This document shows, in pieces, positions 36,168-49,100 of a DNA stretch of 64,000 nucleotides. Each line of letters opens with the position of its first letter. Position 1 is the first letter of the stretch. The notes below the pieces were generated by a model that searched no databases, was not told the DNA's origin, and worked only from the letters and a program-made list of their open reading frames with translations. The position numbers and the translations under genes are program-made. Source of the DNA: Ophioderma brevispina. Its lineage: Eukaryota; Echinodermata; Ophiuroidea; Amphilepidida; Ophiodermatidae. The DNA lies in NCBI GenBank assembly GCA_023653785.1, contig JAMKCH010007135.1, positions 1-64,000 of the forward strand, read 5' to 3'.

Positions 36168-37147
36168 TTACCCTCGTCTACCCGAACGTTTTTTACGCAA
36201 CTCTCCGAAGGGTTGGTGGTTACCACCCCCCTGTGAGTTCCTTTACTTAACATCCGATTCTGTACAATTTGGTCACTACCAAAGGATTGCTTAGCGTTTC
36301 TTATTTCCATTTGTACCAAATAATACCAACACGCATCCGCCCATATATGTGACGTCACTAATGACGCTCATATGTTGTAAGAAAGTACGAAAATTCTGAA
36401 TATAGTGTGGAAAGTGATATTTCGCATTTTAGCGCCCAACACCCTTATGATAGTGCATCTAAAATGGCTCTCATTATATTATAAAACTCGTCAGTTCCCT
36501 ATCATGAATTGATATTCCTAACCTTTTCTTTGGGATCACCTCATGATCTGTCAATATGTCAATGAATTTATCAATTATCATTAACAGCAATTCCGTTGTG
36601 TACATAGACAGTTCAGACACTTATTTCAGTATTGACAGAAAACGATAATAAGTCGAAGCCATGCACTTAATATTGTCTTAATTGCAAGATAATTGTGTGT
36701 AATAATAACTTAGAAATTTTTGAAAATTAAAAAAAAAAAAAAATTGCCCCTTGGTTGAACGAACGCAAGCAAAACTAAGGAATTGCTGTAATTCGGCTGG
36801 AGAACTCCAATATGGGCGGCTATGATATGTGCTGTATATATGCATTAACAAATATGGTCAGAACATGAAACTAAGTTGAAGCCATGCAATTATCATGTCT
36901 TATTTGAAAGATAATTTAAAAATTAATTACAGACTAAAAAAATGAAGACAAAATTGTCCTTTGGGACTAAAAAGCAGTAAATGAATGATTTAAGTTAAAA
37001 ATCCAAATATGGCGGCTATCAAAACCAAATGTCCGGGGTCTAACCCTGTGTAAATAATTGGCACCAAAAAGGGGGTTAAAGGTGCCGGAAAACCTGAACG
37101 GGGTGCTAACCACCCCCCCCCCCCCCCCCTTAGTAGACGAGGGTTAA
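36168..37147. mobile_element. piggyBac-like MITE, about 980 bp
   Basis: The right end is GTAGACGAGGGTTAA and the left end reads TTACCCTCGTCTAC. They share a perfect 12-bp inverted repeat (36170-36181, 37133-37144). TTAA followed by CCC is the signature of piggyBac insertions; the left TTAA would be complete if one A had been lost. Near the right end a run of 17 C (37113-37129) adjoins GGTGCTAAC. No transposase was found in the AT-rich interior. Confidence 0.6.
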
Positions 37148-38698
37148 GATCAATATTGCAATGTAAAACATATCGAACATCAAAATCTTTTTCGTTTTTC
37201 CTCTTTTCTTCTAAATCTTCCCACATACCTACGATATTATTTTGAGTTCAAGCAACTTAGTTCATTAATAATTTCAACTAACTTGTAAGTTATCTGTGTG
37301 TACTAAATAAGTGCAATAAAAAAAAGTAATGTGGTTTTGAGTACATGTAGACAAATTATCATCACTGTCAGCCATTCAATTAAAATACATGATTAATGGG
37401 TGAACTAAAGATTACTCATTGAAATTATTCAATAAAATTGAATGCAACCCAATTACGCTTATGAGAGATACAGGAAAGTATTTTCCTGTCACTTCCAATA
37501 ACGAAAGATGCTTAACATGAGAAAAATTTTCATTCTGCATTTTCAATAAATACCCTTTTGATAATCAGAAATATGGCCAATTGAATTGAAATTAAACGTC
37601 GAGGTCTTGTCGGCAAACTGCCATCGTAACCTCAAAAAATGGTTAGTTTTTACTCATAGAAGTTTTCAACACAGGGAAAGTATAAGAGAACTACTCAAGA
37701 GTGCTATGACTCAAAGGTGAAACATATACGACAATTTCTGTTTGATGACAAAAATTAAATAATATCTATGGGAATATCAATTTATTTCAAATGTTTGTTT
37801 TTCATAAACACTCCCCGAAGTCGTTATTTTTACGAGTTTTTACGTCATTTGACACTAATTAAGAAATAAAAAGGGTGTGCAGTGTCATTGCTGGGCCGAA
37901 AATGTGGTTCGAGGTTAGAAAGACTTTAAATAATGGGAGAGGCGCAGCAGCCCATTATTTGAAAGTTTTTTCTGGCCGAGGGATACATTATGAGCCATAA
38001 ATGACACTGCAAACCCTTTATTTTTATTCGTATTACCTTAAAAACAGTTCATTAATAAGAAAATGCCGATGCGGAGACCCATTATTGCAGAATAAGGGCA
38101 GTAAACTGACCAATCAGACATGCTGACATTTTTCATTAATGGGCAGCAGAGGAATAGATTGCTAATATACTCTTCCTATGGTTTCGTTACTTGAAAGTAG
38201 GTAAGCCATACATGAATCTTTTATTTATTTTCAGTGACAGTTGGAACTACTGAAAATTTAATAATATAAGTAAAAGATACCATATGAAGTCAAGCGTTGT
38301 TTTAGTTTAATTGGCTGAAAAAGAACAGTATTCATATAAAAACGTGTTGTATGTGTCGTCATTAGAATTAAAGCGATTTTCGTCCGAACGCCTTGTAAAT
38401 TTAATAAAATATAAATGATTGATTAGTAAGATAAAGCTTTCTTCTGATAAAACTAGTGATCTTTGATTCCTTTATCTAAAAAAAGTATAAAAATATACAC
38501 TTCAAGCAATAAACGGATAAATCACAACTTCTTCCACTTAACGTTATGAAAGTTATTATGTCCAATAAATTCACAAACCCAGGGGTTTCCAAACTCTAGA
38601 CATACGCCTTGGGAGTCCTTGGTCTACACGTGTGGGCCGATCTACTATTGGAAATACAGCCCAAATAATGTACAATTTTATGTCACCAATACCAGGCG
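37148..38698. other. AT-rich sequence with one small MITE
   Basis: The interval contains no recognised exon. Its one clear element is the 165-bp inverted-repeat unit at 37864-38028. Gene B might start in this or the next interval. Confidence 0.4.
37864..38028. mobile_element. 165-bp MITE
   Basis: AAAAAGGGTGTGCAGTGTCA on the left and TGACACTGCAAACCCTTTAT on the right form about 25-bp terminal inverted repeats. The middle carries a second inverted pair around TAATGGG and CCCATTA. Non-coding. Confidence 0.7.
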
Positions 38699-38764
38699 TA
38701 TAAAACGACTCCAACGCAGTGACTGGAGCTTTATTCGATGTTTTTTTCGAGGATCAACATAATC
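38698..38764 (+). promoter_or_regulatory. Candidate TATA promoter and first exon
   Basis: GTATAAAACGACTCC (TATA box at about 38699-38706) is followed 32 bp later by ATG at 38738. A nine-codon frame (MFFSRINII) runs directly into a perfect donor, ATC|GTAAGT. The layout would suit a first exon of gene B, but the exon ends in phase 0 while the CUB exon starts in phase 1, so an unseen exon would be needed. Confidence 0.25.
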
Positions 38765-39776
38765 GTAAGTCAGTATTATAAATTTCCAATTATACGATTA
38801 AGTACTAAAGTTTACCCAGAAAAATGCTACAAATTTTACAAGACATTCTGGCGCATTCTTCCAACAAAACCCGTAAAATCCACTTTTACCAGGTTTCCAT
38901 TCAAATTAAACTGTATAGCTTGATGTATATATTTTACAGTGAGTATTAAATATTATTAAATCAATTCAATACAAATAAAATTGTAGAACCTCATTCATTC
39001 CTATTTCTATCTTCACTGGCACATTATTTTACCTCTAGAGACATGACACCTTAGAAAATTTCTTTTTTCCATTTTTTTTACAAAAAGCAAAGTCATTCTA
39101 GCGCTCTCCGCAGGCAAAAGTAGGCAACATGCTTGGAATTACTGCCGCTGAGGCGATCGATCGACTCTTTTTGAGTACGACCAAACAGCTCATGTTGCAT
39201 TGTCTCCTTTGACAGAGAAAAAACAGAGGACGTTTTGTAGTTTTGGCAAACAGACCAATCACTTGTAATTAAATTTAACAAGGAAAACAAAGGATACTTG
39301 AATGGAAAGCGTGCTCAAAATGAAGAACGTTTCAATGTCCACAATGGCCACATAAAATCATTTCCTAAAATGTTTCAAATTTTAGATATGCAAGTTCATA
39401 ATTCTCGAAAACTTCAATCGCCGATATCTCGAAATGTGACTTTTGGTCGATTGGCCTGTTTGGAAGATTCGTGACGATATGTTTTGTAAGGGCAACAAAG
39501 GCCTGGTCTCAACATGACCAATGATTGGACCCTCAAACCAATATCCACCCCATTACGCAAGAACTCTCACTTAATTTGTATTCGATTATATCTGGTTAAC
39601 TTATTTGTTAACTGGGCAATTTTCCGGGGAGAATCCGTTTCCATTCCAAACAATGAAACATGTTTTACCGCCGGTAAACACATATGTTTTTGCCACATAT
39701 ATCTGCGGTAAGACAAACCTTATTTTTTTCCCTCCACAATAAGAAAGTTATGATTTTATAAAATGATGCATTACAG

Positions 39777-40154
39777 ATCCTTCATGTGGAACAACTGAAT
39801 ATTCATTAAGTTCTGGAGAAACAACTGTATTCAAATCGCCTAATTATGATGATGCAACCCCCGACTACCCATCCTTGATGTTCTGTGAATGGGCATTCAC
39901 AGCACCTTCAGATATGCAAATATTGGTCGAATTCGACACGTTTGATGTGGAGGAAGACTATGATTACGTCTATGTTGGGACTGAAACGGGGGTTGGTCCA
40001 CTCGCCAGGATATTTACTTACACGGGATCAACAAGCATCCCACTCGCCTGGGCAACAAGTGAAAATATTGCTGTTATCTCTATGGAAACAGACGAAGCAA
40101 ATCCATCTAATTTCCGGGGGTTTCAAGTAACCTTGACAGCTATTCCAAAGGGCG
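39777..40154 (+). CDS. First CUB domain exon of gene B
   Basis: A clean 378-nt exon (126 codons), acceptor TTACAG, donor G|GTGAGT, phase 1-1. It reads PSCGTTEYSLSSGE, FKSPNYDDATPDYPS, FCEWAFTAP, VEFDTFDVEEDYDYVYVG and ends FRGFQVTLTAIP, a typical CUB from first Cys to final strand. Only the first disulfide pair is kept; the two cysteines that usually follow the DYV segment are missing. CUB domains mediate protein or carbohydrate contacts and often calcium-dependent dimerisation. No frameshift. Confidence 0.93.
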
Positions 40155-43100
40155 GTGAGTTCACTCAGATAAACAACAGAATGTCGAGGAATAAAGAATT
40201 AAGACAGGCCTTAACGTAAAATATTCGTTTATGATTAAACTTATTTAAAAATGGCAAAGAAAATATTTTGACACGATTTACAAAATATTCCCAAAGTAAA
40301 AGCACTTATTGGGCAATCCAGAAGTTGAATCCCTTCAAAGAAGACGTCCTGAAACTTTTGCAAGAAGTCGTATGTTGAAGTGGATTGTTTTAACACAAAT
40401 AGCTAAAAGACCCTATCCTCCCCAATCCAACCCCTCACAACCCAAACCACACATCCCACTTCCCAATCCACCCCACTGATCAATTCTCCCTCTGTCATGA
40501 CTGTGTAAGTTTGGAAATCTTATATCAGGTACCTCTAAGTCAAAAAGCTTTATATTATCTTGCTGTTTCAGATTTTGAAAATCCAGGTAAGCCAATCATT
40601 TCTTTTTTTGCCCTTTCCTTAAAACGGACCTGAAAACAGAATTCGCAGCGAGTTTACTTTGAATCATGATGCGTGTGAAACGTGAACGCTGACAACACTA
40701 AGAGTAAAGCTCGATTCCTCAAAATGCTCTTTGCGTTATTCTTCTTTGAAGTTCGTGCTTATTTGAAACGCGTTTATTATAACGAGGGTTGAGAATCAGA
40801 AGGACGTAACTCAGCACTAAAGGAAATATTAAAGAATTTCTTTAATTCTGCTGTAATACTGCTTTTGAGAAATGTGATGTTTAATATTTTCTACTATAGC
40901 AAATCTATTCATTACTCAAATGTAAACATATCTTAAAGCTCATATATGGTACTGTAAACAAACATTATATAAACTTTAGTAAGCAAAGAACAATTTTGAA
41001 TTATGAACAGCAGAATTAAAGAAATTCTTTAATATTTCTTTTAGTGCTTAGTTACGTCCTTCTGATTCTCAACCCTCAAAAATTAACCAACCATTTGGGG
41101 AACATTTTCTGATCTTTCAAATTCTTATGGTATTTTACTCGCATTTTTGGTTTGAAGAGTGTAGTTCGTTATGATTTTTGGTAAAAATTTGATAATACTT
41201 TGATAATAATTTTTTTTGCTTAATATGTTAAAATATTGCCGCTTAAGAAACAATAGAAAACATAAGAAATTTGCAGAATACAAGAATTAAATATTTGCAT
41301 TATTATTTTAATATTATTTGTGCCAGTCCTAAGCAAAAACAATTTTACAAAACCGCATACATTTCGTATAATTAATATTCGAAGAATACATGTATGCCTT
41401 AAAATCACCTATATAGCGAGTTTACATGTATTGATATAGGGAAACACCTGCGCGGTGTAATATTTGCTTATGGTGTTTCACATTATGTCGGATTTTCATA
41501 AAATAAAAAATTATAACTGAGAGAGTGAGGAATTTATTTCAAAATTGCAAAATAAGCCCTTGTTGTTTTACAGCTTATCTCGATGTCTCAATTTGTGGAT
41601 CACGGCCATCGGTTTTACCTCAGATATATGGTGGCTCCAGAGTATCAGCAGGTTGGCCTTGGATGGGTTCATTACGTGATTCTGATGGTGACCACGTTTG
41701 TGGGGCGACCCTGATAGATACTCAATTTGTAGTAACACTCAGCAGCTGCATGTAAGCCATTTCGTTTATTTTGCCTAGTAAAATTTAGCTTAAGCATAAT
41801 CTTTGAGAAACACTAAGTAGACTTGTCAATGCTGAAAAAGATAGCGCCATGCCAGGTAGCGCTGCCATTGGTACGTTTACGTTTTTATTGGCCTTCAGAG
41901 TGGTTTCTTTAAAAAAATCCTTTACGACTCCGTATTCTTTCCATTCCGGTGCGCATTTGCGTAAATCCCTGGGAGTTGGGGTACCCCAATATTTTGATGA
42001 GAGGAGATGGTCAACACGAAAGGAAACAACCCCTTCTTTTGAGTAAAAACTTAGTCAAAGTAACTGTGAAGTCAATCTTGAGCATTGCTGGGTAAAATAT
42101 ACCCAGCGTTGCGTAATGTTTTCTCAACTTTGACCACGATTTTACTCAACTGAAACGGTTGTTCCCAAAACCATAAAATTATAAATAAGGAACTTCATGA
42201 GCAGTCGATGTTAATAATGTGCGGCCTTGAGAAATAAACTGCCGGATCCCCAAAGATGTTTTGTAAAGTTGTTCATAGATAGCCAAAGTGCAACTGCAGA
42301 AATCACAATATTGAGATCGATTGAAGATATTTGTTATGATAAACGCTGGACTATGGCTGTAATCAAAATCATTGATGTATTCTGTGACATATTTATATAT
42401 ATCAAGAGAAAAGAAGCTTAAACATGTGAGTATTAAAGTAACAAATGCCGGCCGATTAACTGATCCAGGATTTGAACCTGGTACCTTCTCCAGATCACAT
42501 ACTGACTCTGTACTGGGAAAGAGCAGTGATGTTATATCTATTATATCGCATTATTGAAATTTAACCTGCTTAGGATGAATTTTTGCTGAACAGTTTTTGA
42601 TATTGAATTAAACACTGTAACGAATGTTCTCTGAATCTGTTGTTAGGGAATCGGCGGTTTCTGTAGTCTTTGGTGATTATCGTTTGACAACTGCCTCCAG
42701 TACACACGTGGAAAGGAATTTCTGTGGAATTTTTATTCATCCCGAATACTATTTCACCCTCATCAAATTGTGCGCACCTGTCATCTTTGACAGCCAAGTA
42801 GCGCCCGCATGCTTGCAAACCGTTTCCACCGAAATAGACGATTACGCAATGATGGAAGGAGAATCCACAAGTAGATGTAGAGTGTTAGGCTGGGGAAGAA
42901 CTACTTCATCTGGTACGTAATATTAACATGCACTGTCGCTCAAAAGTTGCTGTTTAAATATACCCATATCTTTTCTAGTCAGAAATTCATGTTTCTTAAG
43001 GAGATCAATCATTATGACCCTTCAAATTTGAGATTTAATCGAAAAAGTCCAAAATCTTGTACACTTTTGCCATTTATTACTCATTATTACCAACGGCACG

Positions 43101-46100
43101 TTATGGGAAAATATAACTTGTAGGAAATGAGCTTGCAAACAAGCCACTCATTTCTTGATGATACGGAAAACACATTCGCATTAACCTTGGCAATCCTCAA
43201 AAGGATCAATATTGGTTTAAATCCACCTTTGTTTTTACGTCGAATTTTGCCTTTTGCTGATGAGATTTCACGACACGGTTTGACTATGCGAATTGTTCCA
43301 ATACAGTCAAGAACCAGTGAAACATTGCCTGGATCCACACTCGGCAGCTTTATTGCTTGCGGCAAGTTCAAAGACCTTTTGATGTCTTTCGCTGCCTTGA
43401 AGTACTCAAGAGCAGGGCTACCACATTGAATGCCTAACACTCGCTTTGATTATAACTCGACTCGCCGCAAAACAAGTCTTTTTAAGACTACGAATATTTC
43501 TAAAGTGAACAAACTTATTGCAAACAATGTCCCAATGTCTTGTTGCGATCGTTTTTGTCTTAGTTTTACGTTAAAAATAAAAAAAAATATATATACCCCC
43601 AGTTTCACTTTAAATCCCCAGTAAGTCAATGGGTTCCCGTTTTTTCTTTGCAACCTAAGTGAATAAGGTGCGCAAATACATTTGAGCGGCAATGTACATT
43701 CTAAATATTAAAGATAATTACACCGTTTGGTCGATACCACAAGTTCCGCATTGTGGTATTTCGTCTACTTCCTTGTGTGTTCACAATACGTGGACGCGTG
43801 GAAAATTCGACAATCACATTTCGGTTAAAGCGAGCTGCAAAATGAAATGCATTTTACGGGCATAAAGTCTTGTGGAAGTGAACTTTCAACATGTTTTTAT
43901 TGTAAGGATCCCTGACGTATTACGAATATGTAACATTCTGTATTGTATGTTTTAGTACTAAGAATACGTAAGGGTCCGTTCCCGAAACTTGGTCGTAGAT
44001 CTACGTGCATACTATGTCATGCCTGAGTGGACAAATTTGTCCATAGCATGAGTTAGTATACACGTAAGGTTACGCACGAGTTTAAGGAACGGACTCCTGT
44101 ATTGTATTGTGTATTCTTATTACAGGGTCAACCCGTAATACCCTCCGAGAAGCCGAAGTCACGCTAGCAGCAGATAACTGTGGATTAGGGGATTTATTCC
44201 TGTGTGTCAAGAACACTGAGAGTAGTGCAGGTCCATGCTTGGTAGGTTTGGTATACTTCACCTTTCCTACCCATTGTTTTTAATAGTTTCTATTTACTTA
44301 CTCTGTTCCCTCTCTGTTATCTCCCTCTCTTTCCTACGCACGTCAGGATTGTCTTCCTCCATATGTCATGCTTTCTATTTTTCTCATTTTTGTTTTTCAC
44401 TCGATCTCTCCCTCTCTTTTCTCTACTCACTCCCCGTCTCCCTTACCCCCCTGCACTCGCTTAAACAATTCACAAATACACCCTATTACACTTTCGCAAA
44501 CAATTTCTTTCCAAAAGCCTTCCTTGTCGTTCTGGATTTACTCGTTGTGTTGTAGCAGCCTAAGGCGCTCCACAGCTGCGCCCTGAGCCTTCGTGGATTT
44601 GTCGCGCGTAGTCTGTGTCACAGACTGCGAAAGATATTATCTAAATTAGTACTGCGCGAGTAGTCTGTGTTACAGACCTTGTAACTGTATTACTCTGTGG
44701 AAACCTAAACTACCGGGTACTATCAGCTAAAGGGACCAACCAACCTGGTAACAACCTTTCTGAGTTTCACTCCCAATCCCACGAATTCTTTAAAACCGAG
44801 TCTTTGACAAAGACTACGCGTTATAAGAATTAAATATTAATATTATTATTTAATTTAGCGAACATTATCAATAGTACCACCCGCAAATCTTAGTGCAAGT
44901 TTGAAGTAAACATATCTTGCTCTATGGAAACATAATTTTTTCCATCGAAGGACCTTTTTAAAACTGTCTGTGTGTCTTAATTGAAATCCTCTAACCTTGC
45001 CAGTCGTGTTTTTTTTTTCAGAATGATGAAGGTGGTCCCTTGATATGTGTAGGAACTGATGACAAATGGCGCTTAATTGGGTGTCATTTACAACTGAATG
45101 TGAAAGTGCGAACGCTAACCACGAGTTTGTACGTGTATCGCAGTTTCAGACTTTTATAACCGACTCCGTAGATGTTGCTAGTGGTAAGCCAAGTACTACT
45201 AAGAAGTTGAGATTTTTAATATAATTATGTCTTACTCTTTTGTTTTCAAGCCAATGAAGCTATAGAGGTCTGTATACCAGTTCTGTATGTTCATTAGAGG
45301 ACAGGGGCGCACTAAATATTTGTTAACATATGTTATCAATCGTATCTTTGACACATCAGTGAATGAATAAATTATTCGATTAGCTAACTACAAATGAAGA
45401 GCATTTGTGGAAGCATCCACGTTGGGCCTAAAAGCAAATAATTTATTAAATAATAAATGGCAAGTCAGAACCCAGGCAATAGACATTCCATAGCACATCT
45501 GCAAATGATATCGTGTGTCCTGTCTCCTGGTCCTGTCAAAATAAGGCCCAACATGGCTCCCTTCACAAATACTATCTATCAATTATTTCTACCAATTATA
45601 GGATTCATTTTGAGCAACAACTCTGTTCATTTAATCGAGAAAGATATCAATAACAATATAGTTTTGCATTGTCCTTAAAAGCACTTTTGAAATATGTGAG
45701 ACATGAGCTTGTACGTGGAGTGTGGACTGATCAATAATAGGAATAAGAATTTTTTTCTTTCTACTAAAATTGAAATTATTCTGATAAAATTAGTATTCTG
45801 TTGTGTAGCCTTTGAGGATTGCAGGAGGCACACACTAATTAAGGAATATCTGCCAAACTGACTGGATGTTAAAGTTGCGTTGAAATTTTGATGGCAGTTG
45901 AATTCTTATTGCAACCTAACTTGAGTTACAAGTACAGTATGATCACCATCATCACATGATGAAGTCAAAGGTCACATTCCAAGGTCAAAGGTCATCTCAA
46001 AATTGACAGCCGGGAAAAATTGAATTTAAGAGTCCACTGAATATAATGGGCACCATTAAACCTCGTCCCAACATTGAAAGTGGTGACATCCTGTGACACC

Positions 46101-49100
46101 TGTAGGAAATATAGCCTGTAATGGCGAAAACAATGTTAAGCCATGCATTTATCATTGAAATGCTATTGTCTTCTAGATTGCACCAATTTGGGAGCGGAAT
46201 GCACTAATGGCAGATGCTATTTGACTACCGGTAAATGCAATGGAATAGCCGAATGCGAAGGATCTGAAGATGAGCTGAACTGTCGTAAGTTAACTATCAT
46301 TCTTTCTCTCCCTCTCCCCCCTCCCTCTCTCACTCTCTCCTCTCTCCCCTAGCTCCTCTCTCATTCCTCTCCATACATACTTAAGAATAGGGGATGAGAA
46401 ACTGGCTTTAGCACATCTACTAGATCGTAATTGATACACGCCGATTGAAGAACATGTATAAGCTTATAAGCTAAAGTAAGTAGAGACTTAAAGGCTAACT
46501 CAGGGATTTCCTAAGGATGATGTGGAGTCCACGGCAACCGACAGCCAGTCCAGTCTCTTGCTCTACAACAAACAACAACAGATAGGGGAGTGGGCCGCCG
46601 AGAATTTTGTAAATGGGGGGGGGGGGGGTTCACAACCCCTCTGGGGACGGCCATGTGCACAAGAGTCTACACAAAATAGTTTGATCGTTCCGAAAGCACA
46701 TTAACCTGCTGATTCCCCAACCTGGTGATGTTCCTTGTCATCCTTGAGCATTTCGACATGCGAAGGCGATACATTAACATTGGTAAAATTGGTACAACTT
46801 TCATATGGGTTTTGATATCTTAAGGATTGATAAAAGGTGTAGTTTGCTCTATCTACAACCATTTGTGTTTCCACGACAGGCCAAAAACTGTTAAAGGTCA
46901 TCAGGGGTGAATGTTAATAATGATCCGATTTGTTTAATATAGGTTTCAAATTGTTCATAAGGAAATGTAACAACAGGAAATATACATTTCATGTTAATCA
47001 GCTCAAAGGTATTTAGCAGAGGCTAGAGTGCTGATCCTATATACGCTGTCAATACCCCTATCAACCCCCCTAAATATACCCCAGGTATAAAAAATACATG
47101 TATTTGATATTATTATCCAACAGGATGAAAAATGGAGCCCATTTTGAGAATCTGTGCATTGTAAAATTTTTACCCCGGTATGTACATAACTAGGAGCTAT
47201 AGTCATCTGGACTATGATAGGGATGTTAGTCCTTCAAGTAGCAATGAAAGTCCGACGTGGACTATCAGTTCTTAGGAATAAAAATCCAAGTAAGACCTGG
47301 ACTATTGTCCAAGTCGGAAGGTAGGTAAAGTATTAGTCCCTAAGTTATCAGAGGTGACCTTTCTTTTCTTAGTGATTAGCGTCCGTGTCTAGCGTGGACT
47401 ACAAGTCCTTAGGAATTAGTGTTCATATCATAAGTGAACTAATATAAATCCTGAGGAATTAGTGTCCAAGGCGAGGTGGCCGATCTTTATGAATTAATGT
47501 CCAAGCCTGACATAGGCGGACTTCACATGCATATATCTCATATATAGATTCACATTTTCATTTACAATTGCATTCCATTCATAATAAATAAGCTAAGTCA
47601 GGAGAAAACGCAAGATTCAAAAGGTAAAAACAAATTAATAATTCCAACAAAGATTTTACACAACTCCATATTTCAGTAAAATTTCCTATTTCAGATTGAC
47701 CTTTGCATTTAAACTTTCAATATCACAATACGATTTTATATATGAATCTCTGGGATTCGTTGTATTGAACTACAATCTTAGATAAACATTGTTTTAAAGA
47801 ATTATTAAAGAAATGACCATTACAGGGATATTAACTTAACCGCTCAATTGGAGGGGATTTTAACAGAGTCAAAATGAAATTGATGGAGATTTTAAATGCT
47901 GAAAATGAACTTGATAGGCTAAGAAGAAGAAATCATAATAATACAAATACGGTGCTAAAACACAGAAAAGATTAATTCTCAGATGTAGATATATTGAGAA
48001 AACTTGACCAATAAATAGAACACGTGGAGGTAAATACCCAAAGGGTTGGATATTGGTTAATTTTCTTTAATCTGTCGGTATGGATCTTCTATTAGAACTG
48101 GTCACAATATCACAAATCTGTTATTAACGTTGTATACTTTGAAAATATTAAATAAGAACTATTTCAAATAATTTTTGAAAATTGATTTGAAAAAAAAATA
48201 TAACTGGATGGAAAATGATGGCTTGAACGCACGTGGATCTGATATTGATACACTTTGTTGCATTCGGTGCTTATCGAAAGTTTTCTTCTGTCTTTTCGGC
48301 TGTTTTAATGTTGTTCAGTGCCCTTTTACCAACTACAGCTCAAATTCTTGTGACTCTTGCCTGTATGTCAGCTGCCGCCGAGGTAGAAGCCATTTCCTCC
48401 TCTTCACCTTCCTACTTTCACTCTCATCTGGTGTATATTCAACATCTTCGGGGATAAGAGCCTCATTATATGTGGATGAATGTTTTGCCGTATTGTAGGC
48501 AAAAACGCACTCAGACAGTAGCTCATCCAAGTTGTCTTTATTGTCATTTTGTAGCTTCAGCAGTTGTTCAAGTGTTTGATTATATCTTTCTGAAATGTAC
48601 AAACTGAGCATGAGGTTTATAATACCACGAAGTTATTATAGTTAACCCTTTAAATAAAATTCTGCTGGAACAATCTGCAGATTCTCTATTATTATTGTTA
48701 TTATTATTATTATTATATGACTAATTTAGCATTAAGGCGAAATTCTCTGTTGTTATGCACTGATTATTATTATTAGACGGATTGCGCAGGAAAAAAACAT
48801 TTGCCGTACTTTTTTCCAGATGAGCTAGAGTAGACAAACTTCTATATATTGTAGGAGGGGACAAGCCCCTACTAGCCATGTAATTCATTCTCCCAGGGTC
48901 CTCCCCTCGGTCTGACAGCGGGGTGGGAAATGTCAAAAAAGGTCAACATTTCTCCCAAAAGGTCAACATTTTGCCATATCTTTTTTCTAGATGAGCTAGA
49001 GTAGCTAAACCTAGGTATATTGTGGGAGGGCACAAGCCCCTACTAGCCATGTAATTCATTCCCCCAGGGTCCTCACATGGGTCTGACAGTGGGGTTAGGG

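Noticed and set aside
43087..43440. 117-codon minus-strand frame in an intron of gene B
   Set aside because: No recognised domain and a plus-strand frame of similar length overlaps it; kept only as a note, not as a gene.
44235..44586. Ser/Leu-rich plus-strand frames after gene B exon 44126-44241
   Set aside because: Translation of a CT-rich intron tract; the donor TTG|GTAGGT precedes them.
46522..46704. 60-codon frame ending in a Gly run
   Set aside because: The Gly run is the 14-G homopolymer; no splice signals or domain.
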